A DNA stretch of 64,000 nucleotides, taken from contig CM039182.1 of the NCBI GenBank assembly GCA_008360975.2, forward strand, positions 49,922,491-49,986,490. Reading direction: 5' to 3'. Positions 13,428 to 23,170 of this stretch are shown one piece after another. The stretch is from Lichenostomus cassidix (Eukaryota > Chordata > Aves > Passeriformes > Meliphagidae). Each line of letters opens with the position of its first letter. Position 1 is the first letter of the stretch. A program made the translations under genes and the position numbers. Below the pieces are notes generated by a model. That model was not told the origin of the DNA, did not search any database, and worked only from the letters and a program-made list of their open reading frames with translations.

Positions 13428-16400
13428 ATTTGCAATCTGTGATATTTGGAAAGGATGTAAGCCTTCTAAAATGGGACAAATAATTTAAAATGCCTTTCTA
13501 AATCTAACAAAATTGGCATTTCAAACAGCATGCTAGTTCATAAAACTCTTATTTTTTTCATGCAATATTACTTTTACAACAGCTCAAATTTCAAGAACCA
13601 CTTTCAGTTAGTCTGTAGTCATTGGGGCTTAAAATGAGCTTTTAATAATTATTTGTAATAATAAATAACTAGGACTTGAATATTCAAGGAGAAGTAATAC
13701 ATTAGTAATGCAAATAGAGCCAATTGTAAAGTTGTCCACAGTCAATTTTTAATTAGTCAGTCTGAAATTTGTACTTTTAATGTAATTTTATAGGTAGCTG
13801 AATTGAACAGCCGATATTAAATAACTTACTAAGAACCATATGCAACCATGGTGCAATATGTTGAACCCTCTGCAGATCTCTAGATTTATTTCCACTGGGG
13901 TAACTTTTTTTTAAGAGCATAAGAGGGAAATACACATTTATCATGCAATTTTTGATTTAGGCCAGAAATAAGTTACCAGAAAAGTCAAATACAAACTTAT
14001 TGTCAACTAAGCAAAGAATAATAATTTTTCACCTCAGATACTAAATACAAAGTGATTCCACTATGTTAAAGAAGCATGTTTAGGAAGTTTGAATTTTAAT
14101 TATAGAATATAATAATTTTAAAATTATAAATGGTGCTTCACTGTAACATAATACATTGCAGAGTAGCAGATTGCATTAAATGAAGAACAAAAACTTTGAT
14201 TGAAGCATAAAACTAAAATACCATCATAAAGTTCATGCAGAATAAAATGTTCAGCTCAAGTGGGTCTGACAACGTGATGCAAAAAAGGGAATGGGATATA
14301 TTTTTGAAAATTTTTTTTAAGTTGCGTGTATTTATACTAGTGGGCTCTTTTGTTCAACATATATTTTCAGCATAAACCCCACACATATGGTAATTTAATT
14401 TACAAATTATTTTATTTTTGAATTATCCATGCACTTTGTACAATTCTGCTTCATTTTCATTATAAGCAAAGTATTTTTGAAACAGTATTGGGCTTATCAT
14501 GAAAGCAAAATACTTCTATTTATTTCACTAAGCAAGAACAGCTTACATACAGTTTGTAAGCTTCTGAGATGTTGAAAGTTGATGAAACTGCAGATCAATA
14601 GGATTAGAAATGTGAGTCCCAATCATTGTGATCTGTAGAGCAGTAAACTCTAAGGCTGTCTCTGAAACTGCTAATAATCGTATTTTTCCTGTCCTTGCAT
14701 CTCCTGAAAGTAGCAAGGCAGAAAATGGAGTGAATTTTGTAAATGAGACTAGTTTCAGAGCAGTTTCATGAAAAATTAAAGGTAAGAAAGAATGTTCTGT
14801 ATGTCACACTCCAAAGAATAAAAAAGATGTTGGATGAAACAAATTTCCTTAATAATGCACTCTGAATGTTGGTATCACCCTCTTCAAAGGATCATTTTTT
14901 TTTTCAGCTCAGTAAAATCTGAGTTAGTACTGAAATTCCATCAGAGTCCTTACACATTTGTTCTTGACTGTGAAAACAAATCTAAAGGGTGAAATGCAAA
15001 GACTTGGATAGCTGCCTCCCTGTAATGACGTGCTGAGAATACATTCATTAGTCAGAGTCTTTCTTAAATGCATTCAAGTAAAGAATAAAATGGAGTCTAC
15101 AGTAACTGCTAATACATTTGCAGGAGGAGTATTATAATGTTTTCAAAAGATACTAAGATCATGGCAAACTTCCTTGACCCAATTAATGAAAGTTTTACTG
15201 CAAAATTTCCATGGAGATTCTCGGTTGCAGTACTCTTCTATTTTCTCAATCAAATGTGACTTTTGAAAATCCGTCTTTATTAATTTTAAATTACAAGGTC
15301 ATTCAGATGCCACAATATTAATTAAACAAGGTATGTATGCAACCCAAATCAATTTTTTTCGAGTGCCAGCTATAGTGCCTGAGCATAACCCCGAAAGTCA
15401 TCAGTGAAAAGCTAAAAAGACCTTGCATGTGTGAGAATTCAGTAAGAACTTGCCTCTACGGGTCCAAGTGTGGAACAGAGACAGCTACAAATGTCTTCAA
15501 AGAGGTTTCTATAGCATTCAGGAACCTTTTTCTAAGGTGGATTGTACAAACAATGGAGTTTGCATCTTTGTCTGAGCTTCAAAATGTTGAAACACTAAAT
15601 AAAATTAGTTCTGCTGAACACATTTTTAGTGAGTGCACAAGTATGCACATGTGGCTGTGCCTTTTTGTAGAACCATCACATTGGTTAATGGCACATTTTA
15701 AAAATGCCACTTACCAAATGAGAGGTAAGTATGATATTTTTGTATTTCTGAGCACTAACATGAGCTATGACTATAGTCTTTTTGCTAATATTTGTAGGAT
15801 TCTTGAAAAGATCACTCACTGCATCTATAAAGACCTGTCCTATTTGACTTTTTTGAGATCATAAATATAATAAAATCTGTTTAAAAATGAAATAGGAATA
15901 TATAACTGACAAAAAGAGCCCCACTATTCTCAGTAAGATTTAAGCTTCATTTATTATTTCAGTTGTATAATTCCTCAGTGACCTTTCTTCAAGATGCAAC
16001 AAGATATTCAGTATTCCATCTTTGTACTATCTCAAGTTTTTCATCAAGTATCTACAGAATAACTGAGTCACTACCAGCATGAACACTGTTTATTCACTCC
16101 ATGATCTTTAACAATCGAATAACAAAAGGCTCTTCCTTTCCACTTGTGTTTTCTCCTCTACTTCAGCCAAGTTCTTAAAAAAAAAGGCAATAGTGAATGT
16201 GCAGTCAAAAGAAATGCAACATGGAAAAGCTCTTATCAAGTCAATAGGGAACAAAAATTACAAAGACAATAAGTAAAAATAAGAGAGTTTAAAAAATGCT
16301 GAGAGTCAGACTCTGGTCAATCTGTTCCTATGAATGAAAATTATGGGAATATGGGATCTGGACACCTTGTTACAAAATACTTCTTTGTTTTATGATGTCA

Positions 16401-18336
16401 GTGAAACCACAAAAGGCCTAATTGGTTATGGAAAGCTCTGAACTTACAGAATCAAATATAAAAATCAGTTTTCAAAAAACTGACTAAAAAAGTGACAAGC
16501 AAGTACAGAAAGTGTTTTTGGAAGTCTGGTCAGTATGAATAATAAAAATTAGGTGTAAGAAGCAGATGAAGCCTTTTCAAACATCACTAAAGCTTTCTTC
16601 TTTTTGAGGCATCATCTACTTGGAAAAACATTCAGAAGGAAATATCCTTAGTGCCTTCTAGAGACTATTTTTGCTGTTATAGATTAAAGCAAAATACTTC
16701 CTACACAAATACAAAAACATCATGCACACTGCTATTCTACACCACTATTTGATTTGTTTATATTGATAAATAGAAGTTTGCTTACCAAAGGATTTTCAGG
16801 CATTATATATTACTAGTCACAGCATCTCATCTCACTTGGATTTGTTGGACAAGATCAAATGATAAGTATCCAGGTTTCACTCCTGAGGCAGAAAGTCTGT
16901 AAAATCACTTCTCAGGATCAGCTGAGCTATGCATACATTTGGGAATATGGACAATGAACTCAAAGAGACTAAAGGTATCCTTTATTGCCATGGCAACAGA
17001 TCTAGTTTCTCTTTTCTCCAGTTTGCAATATAACCTTGACAGTGATCATCATCCCTCAAAAGTCTAGTATTTCGTTTCTTCATTCATAAACACAGGATTT
17101 TTTCTAATAGCTTTATGGTAAGTATTTATGCTAATTGTCATATCTCAGAGAAATTGCTCTGTCTTAAGGAAAAAAAATACCAAACCAAAAAACCAACCCC
17201 ACCTCAGAAAGAAAAAAAAAAAAGAGAGGAAAAAAAAGGAAAAGGATTGTGGCCATTCAGTGAATAAGCTGAATGACAGTGTCTTTGACAGGATTTAATA
17301 ATGCAAAATGGTCTAGCAATGTGCTGGTTAACTACCAATTCCCTCCTAAAGATATCATCAATATTAAATGCTCAGTACTGCATTATCAAATCTTCTCCAC
17401 CCCAATTTAAACTCAAAGCAGACATCCTTTGACACTTACAAGGTAATTTCATGCAAACTGGGCAATAAGCCAGTTGCCATCAGCAATCCACACTGGAGAT
17501 TTGCACATCCAACTAGTTACTCGCTGCTGCAAAGTACTATACAGGTAAGTTCAATGCTTAGCTGATAGGTGAAAAACAAGGCTTTAAACCTTCTCTTTCA
17601 GCTTCATGGTTTAATTTTGCCAATGCATGCAGATAAATCAGCTCTACACCACTGACTGTGAGATTCAATAAAGTTCTTTCTTTATAGGATATAAGCCTTT
17701 AAATTCTGCTTCATAATTTACAAAAGCATCACTAATAAGTGTTCTTGTTAGAGCTGTAGTCTGCCACTTTTATATGATGAGATTTGTTGTCTTCAGTAGA
17801 AGGTGATAACAACGTGGGACTGCAGGCATGCAAGGATTTAATTGGCAGCCCCAGATGCAAAGGGCTACCTGCAGTTTACTCATAGAGTAGAAGCAGCAGA
17901 TAGTAATTATAATTGGAGCTCCAATCAGGTTCCATACGTGTGACAGAATTTACAATCAGCACTGAGAACCATTCTCCACTCAGACCATACAAGTCAGACA
18001 GGCCTTTTTCTAAATAATATATTTTGCTCTTCCACTTTCACAAACAATATATTTGGTGATATCTGGAACACATCCCGTTTTTCTTTCTCCTGTTAGGCAT
18101 TTATGACTCATTAAATCAGATTTCAAAAGTTATTCATGTTCAGAATTCTCTAGATAAGTAGATTTCTCTGAAAAGTGAGTCAGTTGTCTGACTATCAACA
18201 GAATCAATGGCATTTAGGCAACTTTTTGCCTAAGGTTGTTTACAATATTAACAGGTGCTCATTTACATACTTAAAACATTGAAATGTAACTGAAAATTTG
18301 TCTTATATTTAGAGGTGTGGGAGAAAAAAGGAAGGA

Positions 18337-18757
18337 GACCACCAAGATGATCAGAGGGATTGAGCACCTCTCCTGTGAGTAAAGGCTCAGAGAACTGGAT
18401 TTTTTTCAGCCTGGAAATAATAGGTTTACAGGCGACCTAATTGTGGCTTTCCAGTACCTGAAGGGAGCCTGCAAGGAAGATGAGAGGGATCCTTTAACAG
18501 GACAAGGAGAAATGGCTTGAAACTGAAAAAGAGCAGGTTTAGATTAGAATTAGGAAGAAATTCTATACTGTGAATGTGGTGAAATGCTGGAACTGGTTGC
18601 CCTGAAAAGTTGTGGAACCCCCTTTCCTGGAAGTGTGTAAAGCCAGGCTGGATGGAGCTCTGAGCAATCTAGTCTAGTGGAACATGTCACTGTCCAGGAC
18701 AGAGGGGTTGGAACTACACTGATCTTCTCTTCCAATCCAAACCATTCTATGATTTTG
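18337..18757 (+). mobile_element. CR1 LINE 3'-end fragment
   Basis: Sense-orientation CR1 signatures occur in order: 'GATGATCAGAGGGATTGAGC', 'TTCCAGTACCTGAAGGGAGC', 'TTAGGAAGAAATTCT', 'CAGGCTGGATGGAGCTCTGA' and the tail 'AAACCATTCTATGATTTTG'. The element is on the plus strand, antisense to CNTNAP2, and 5'-truncated. It is degraded but clear. Confidence 0.92.
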
Positions 18758-21016
18758 AAGAGGAAAATCACAGATAGTTTAACACCTATGGAAAAACCCA
18801 CAGATCAGCATCAATAAGTCACTCCCTAAAGAAAGAAAAAAAAACCTTTGAAAAGAGTTTGTTGATGGCAGCAAGAATTTACCCTTTCTTATTTCTATTT
18901 TTATTTCACTATGTAGATGTGTTGAACTGTGGCTCTGGACAATAAGCACATGAATACAATTAGAAGCTCAGGATACCCTTGAGAAATAGGTTAAGTTGGT
19001 GGAAGTGCTATTCCAGTATTAATTAGCATTCTCCACTACTTAGAAGCATGATCATTTTCATACACCAGAAAAGCATGTCTTTACTTTTCACATCACAATT
19101 CAACACATACAGAGAGACATATTTTTGATTCCTAATACCATCAATAAACTACATTATTTTAGTGTTCTAGAACCATAGAGCTCTAATCAGTACTGTCTAG
19201 TGATAAATACTGGTTAATATTCCTACAAATTTTCACTGTTTGTTGAAATGCCTGCCCTTCCCCCCCAATAGGTACTTTTTTTGCTTATTGGTACCTAAGA
19301 CCTCGTAGCTTTACCTAATAAAGGAAAATATGGTAGGGTCATATAGTATACAGGTATAATTCTCACTTTTAAGTGTATCTCCAATTGTTTTCTTCTGGAT
19401 CTTCAACAAATTTCCTTTTCCAAAAGTTTTTCTTTTAGAAGAAGGCTTGAGAATTTATAAGCCTTTTTCCTTTCTGTATGAAGTCAAGATCTGTGCTATG
19501 TAGGGAATATCCTCTATTTTTATTTGAATTTTCTGGAATATTCAGAGACTGGTACAATTTGCTTCAGTCTAAGACTCAGGCAACAGTATGACTTCTATAC
19601 TTAGTGAAAAAGGAAATAAATCATATACTCACAGAGTTAGAGACAATAGAGTTCCATAAAGTTAATTTACTCCTTCCCATGTCCATGCAGGTTTACTTTC
19701 TATGGTACATATTCATCCTCATTCTTTGTTCTTTCTTGGTTTTAAATGTCAATAAGAGTAAAGAAAATGTATTGAAAAATTTGATGTTCTCTTTTCTGCT
19801 GCGCATTTGATTCAGTGTTGCAAGAAAATAAAGTAAAAGACATTGAGTTCCTATGCTTTATTCTTTGAGAAACTTCTAGATATACATTCTGTAGCTAACA
19901 TCTTCAGCTTAACAAGAGATTTAAGTTGTAACAAGAAGAGCACTTTTCAAGATTACATCCATTTATTTTTCAGTGGATAGACATTTCTCATATCTAATAG
20001 GCCTTTGCTCAAAAGCTGAAGTTATTCCAGCAAGAATCATGCCCTCATACATACATTCCTAAACTGACATTACCATGCATTTCATCTTTTATTTGCTTTG
20101 CAGCTTTCTGTCTGCACCTGTTTTTCTTCAGGACATCAATTTATCTCCAGTATTTCTGCTTGTACTGTTGTATAAAATGTGTTGGTGGATTGGCATATTG
20201 GCGTATTATAGCATCACTGACATTACTCAAAATTAATCACAGAGAGTCACCATTATTTTACCTGGTCTCATTCGTCTAAGGTTCAAATTATTTGAATGAA
20301 ATAAACAAAACTTTAAACATGATGATAAAAGCATAAATCTCAAAGAGTTAATGGGCAATGATGATCAACTCCCTTCAGTTCTGAACGTTGAATAAAGGGA
20401 ATGTGAATTCAGTCATGTTTTCTTGTTCATAGTACAAGAGAGCTGATGAAATAATAAAGAATTTCAATCATGTGCTAAATACCAGAGAGAGGTTTATAAT
20501 TGCCTGCCATCTATTTTTTTTTACTTGCTACAAGCACTTCCTTTCTTTGCTTGTGTTTATAAATTTTGCATGTCTGCATTCTTTGCTTGTGTATCAACTT
20601 ATAAACATTCCAGATTTAACTATCCAAGGTATGAGGGCTGTTAAAATATTCAACCCATTCCACTTCTTTTATTTCCATTTCATGTGCTTGCCATTATTTT
20701 GTAGGACTGACCTGGGAGAATACCTGAAGGTAAGTGCTGAAGACATATAAAAATCACATTATACTCTTGAGTTTCTTGGAATTTCCTCTGTGTTCTCCTC
20801 ATGGATTTGTATTTGACCTTACAGTGGAGTTTTGAGAAGAAAGATTTCAAAATACACTCAACAGTCTTTCAACAAGACATGTAAATTTGAGCATCCTGTA
20901 TTTTGGTCATACATGCAAAAGAAAACCCAAACCCCCACAAATAACACATGGAGAGCAGAACAAGCCCTGACATACTAAAAATCTGAAGAAAAGACCTGCC
21001 GAAACACATATACAAC
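18758..21016. other. Intronic sequence, no feature seen
   Basis: AT-rich DNA between the CR1 fragment and the provirus. The small open frames (for example 20472-20750) have no coding signature. Confidence 0.55.
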
Positions 21017-21068
21017 TGTCCTAGGTTGCAATATTGATGTAGTTAAGTATTCTATTACCACCAGCTGT

Positions 21069-21165
21069 GGGCCATTAGCTGCTATCACCCACTCCAGATG
21101 ACAGGCAATGGGCCATCCGTTAGCTATTATCACTTGCTAATGACCCACCCCGCATGACAGGCAAT
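21069..21165 (+). repeat. Imperfect direct repeats in LTR U3
   Basis: Two consecutive blocks, 41 and 56 bp, share GGGCCAT at the start, TTAGCT and TATCAC in the middle and ATGACAGGCAAT at the end; a third GGGCCATC follows. The second block carries an extra stretch with CTAATGACCC. Such duplicated U3 blocks often hold enhancer sites; that role is inference. Confidence 0.7.
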
Positions 21166-21261
21166 GGGCCATCAGGGACCCACCGTGTGACTCATGGACT
21201 TATCTCATCCCATTGTGAGATGCTCTGCCCAGGAGGGAGGAGCCAGGTGTTCCCACCTGGA

Positions 21262-21266
21262 TATAA
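21262..21266 (+). promoter_or_regulatory. TATA box of the 5' LTR
   Basis: TATAA in the context CCTGGATATAACCTGG, about 245 bp into the LTR. The same sequence is preserved in the 3' LTR. It is the only good TATA-like element in the LTR. Confidence 0.65.
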
Positions 21267-21531
21267 CCTGGCCTTGGAACTGCCTGAGCTAGCCCTGTCT
21301 ACTGGGTTCCCAGAGGACGAGAGCTACACTGGATCTTCAGCTGGAGACTAGACCTTCACAGGATCACCGCTTCAACTGGACTACTTCAGTTGGACTGCTA
21401 CCACCACCCTAACAGGGTGTTAGGTTGTATCTGACTTTGTCAGTGCTTTTCCTTGTATTATTTCACTTATTTTTAATTTCAATCTTGACTTGTGATCTCC
21501 CACTGGTTTGTTTTCAAACCAATACATATTT

Positions 21532-21549
21532 TGGCGCCCAACGTGGGGC
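21532..21549 (+). promoter_or_regulatory. Retroviral primer binding site, tRNA-Lys type
   Basis: TGGCGCCCAACGTGGGGC follows the LTR end after TATTT. It is the standard site complementary to the 3' end of tRNA-Lys (the Lys1,2 isoacceptor type) that primes minus-strand DNA synthesis. It marks the end of U5 and fixes the 5' LTR boundary. Confidence 0.93.
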
Positions 21550-21581
21550 TCGACCTGGGGAAACTCAGAAATCCTATCACC

Positions 21582-21692
21582 ATGATGCTCAGCTATCTAT
21601 ATGGGTACTGTATCTCGCTCTCTATATTTTTCCTCAAATGGGATACTATCTGCCCGTCGTATTGCTCCTGTTGCGACCAGGGAATGGCATGA
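21582..21692 (+). CDS. Small upstream frame overlapping the start of gag
   Basis: The first two ATGs after the primer binding site (21582 and 21585) open a 36-codon frame, rich in Leu, Ile, Tyr and Cys, that ends at TGA 21690-21692 after overlapping the proposed gag start. It could be a genuine upstream frame that reduces Gag translation. Alternatively it could be the original Gag N-terminus separated from the main frame by a small indel. The sequence alone does not decide. Confidence 0.35.
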   Translation: MMLSYLYGYCISLSIFFLKWDTICPSYCSCCDQGMA

Positions 21693-23170
21693 GAATTGCC
21701 CTATTGGTTTATTATGCCTATGGCATGGTTACTTGTGAGGCGATGAACACCATTCGTTATATATACTCAACTTTGTCTGCCTGGCCTAACCTGAGCTGCT
21801 TCGTCTGGGACTTGCTCAGCAATCGCACCCACCCTCTGGGGCTAGGAGGACAGAACGGTTTCTTCCAGCATTTCAGGTCAGGCACAGCTGTTTTTGAGGA
21901 TATTGAGTTCTCTCTGGATGCTAGGGATGGCATAATCTTTTTGTTAGTTCTGTTTTCCTTTTTCTCTGCGACCAGCACCGTGTACCTCATGCTGAAGATC
22001 AGAACAATATTTTGTCTTCTTGAGGGGGAGAAACAAAGCAAATCAGAACAGCTGAAGCCCGTAGCAGTTGCCCCCGTCCAGAAAAAGAAATCCAAGAGCA
22101 AATCAGTCCGCATAGCGACTGATGAGGATGCGGCAGGACCATCTCACCAAGCAGAAGAGACAGAGCCGGAGATCATCACTCGCTCTCTGTCCCTGGGGGA
22201 GCTGCGGGACCTACGGAGGGAATTCACCCGGCAGGCAAACGAGTCCATCCTGACCTGGCTGCTCCGCATCTGGGATGCCGCCGCTAATGACACCATTCTG
22301 GATGGAAGTGAGGCCAGGCAACTGGGATCCCTGTCTCAGGATGTGGTCATTGACCAGGGGATTGGGAAAACCCAGGAAACTCTCAGCCTCTGGCGGAGAT
22401 TGCTGGCGAGTGTACGGGACAGATACTTCTGCAAAGAAGACCTCCAGATGCACCAAAGAAAATGGAACACAATAGAACAAGGTATCCGATGCCTGAGGGA
22501 ATTGGCCGTGCTAGAGATCATTTTCTCAGACAACGAGAGATTCCCCAAGAGCCCAGATAATGTCCGGTGCACTTCACAAATATGGCTAAGATTCGCGCGG
22601 CTCGGACCAGAGATATACTCTCGTTACCTGGCAACACTGCAGTGGAGGGAAGGCAAAGACCAGGTGGGCGTGTTAACAAACAAACTGAGAATTTATGAGG
22701 ACACTGTCACCGCTCCACTACGGACCCAGGTCTCATCGGTAGAAACAAACCTGGCCGCGCAAGTCCAGAGCTTAATTGAAGAGAGCCACCAGAAACTAAA
22801 GAAAGAGCTCAAAGAAGGATTTTTTCATGCCACACCGAAACCAACCAGAGTCTCTGCCATCAGGAGCAGACGTACTCCAGCCAGGGAAAGAAAACAAACT
22901 CCACGACATGACCTCTGGTTTTTCCTTCAGGAGCATGGGGAAGACATGAGAAAGTGGGATAGGAAACCCACCTCCTCCTTAGCAGCCCGGGTACGTGAAT
23001 TGAAAACAGAAACATCCACGTCAGGAGGCTCATCTAGGTACAACACTGCCCCAGTCTCTTGTGGACAGAACTCCAGACAGAATGGAAGTGATAATATGAC
23101 TGATCCTCTTGAAGGGACCTCAGGAACACATTTACAGGAGAAGAACATCGTGCACCAAAAACAGGATTAG
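21638..23170 (+). CDS. gag: ERV-L-like Gag polyprotein, intact frame
   Basis: This structural polyprotein would form the capsid of the element. The frame is open from before the primer site, but ATG 21638 is its first ATG, giving 510 residues; the start MGYY also offers a Gly2. Residues 4-37 are hydrophobic, and 98-120 form a strong membrane-segment candidate (GIIFLLVLFSFFS...). A Lys/Ser-rich patch follows (148-158). Residues about 183-370 contain the conserved ERV-L-style block (SLGELRDLRREF, WLLRIWDAAAND, LDGSEARQLGSL, LWRRLLASVRDRY). Residues about 370-395 are likely coiled coil, and 402-424 are Arg-rich (RSRRTPARERK). There is no CCHC zinc knuckle; nucleic acid binding may rest on the basic patches, as in foamy viruses (inference). 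The frame ends at TAG 23168-23170, directly followed in the same frame by protease-pol. The membrane-like N-terminus is unusual for Gag. Confidence 0.82.
   Translation: MGYYLPVVLLLLRPGNGMRIALLVYYAYGMVTCEAMNTIRYIYSTLSAWPNLSCFVWDLLSNRTHPLGLGGQNGFFQHFRSGTAVFEDIEFSLDARDGIIFLLVLFSFFSATSTVYLMLKIRTIFCLLEGEKQSKSEQLKPVAVAPVQKKKSKSKSVRIATDEDAAGPSHQAEETEPEIITRSLSLGELRDLRREFTRQANESILTWLLRIWDAAANDTILDGSEARQLGSLSQDVVIDQGIGKTQETLSLWRRLLASVRDRYFCKEDLQMHQRKWNTIEQGIRCLRELAVLEIIFSDNERFPKSPDNVRCTSQIWLRFARLGPEIYSRYLATLQWREGKDQVGVLTNKLRIYEDTVTAPLRTQVSSVETNLAAQVQSLIEESHQKLKKELKEGFFHATPKPTRVSAIRSRRTPARERKQTPRHDLWFFLQEHGEDMRKWDRKPTSSLAARVRELKTETSTSGGSSRYNTAPVSCGQNSRQNGSDNMTDPLEGTSGTHLQEKNIVHQKQD

Larger units (their letters stand above)
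4850..18336. other. Long AT-rich intronic stretch with no gene
   Basis: About 13.5 kb in which I see no LTR, CR1 piece, exon or RNA gene. It holds a perfect hairpin (6551-6581), a 31-bp tandem duplication (7624-7685) and an AC/AT simple repeat (about 13354-13427). The part from about 11700 to 17000 is especially AT-rich and free of recognisable repeats. Whether it contains conserved noncoding elements cannot be judged from one genome. Confidence 0.55.
21017..21526 (+). repeat. 5' LTR of the ERV-L-like provirus
   Basis: Starts TGTCCTAGGTTGC and ends AAACCAATACA, 510 bp, five bases before the primer binding site. Its first ~392 bp are repeated at 26390-26782. U3 contains two imperfect direct copies of a block that begins GGGCCAT and ends GACAGGCAAT (21069-21109 and 21110-21165). 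A TATA box (TATAA) is at 21262-21266. I see no canonical AATAAA. The start of U5 has not been located. Confidence 0.92.

Noticed and set aside
15427..15864. 145-codon open frame on the plus strand
   Set aside because: No recognisable motif, no splice or promoter context; length is within chance for 64 kb of six-frame sequence.
21425..21637. N-terminal extension of the gag frame
   Set aside because: It starts at a TTG and runs through U5 and the primer binding site; no ATG precedes 21638, so it is not considered coding.
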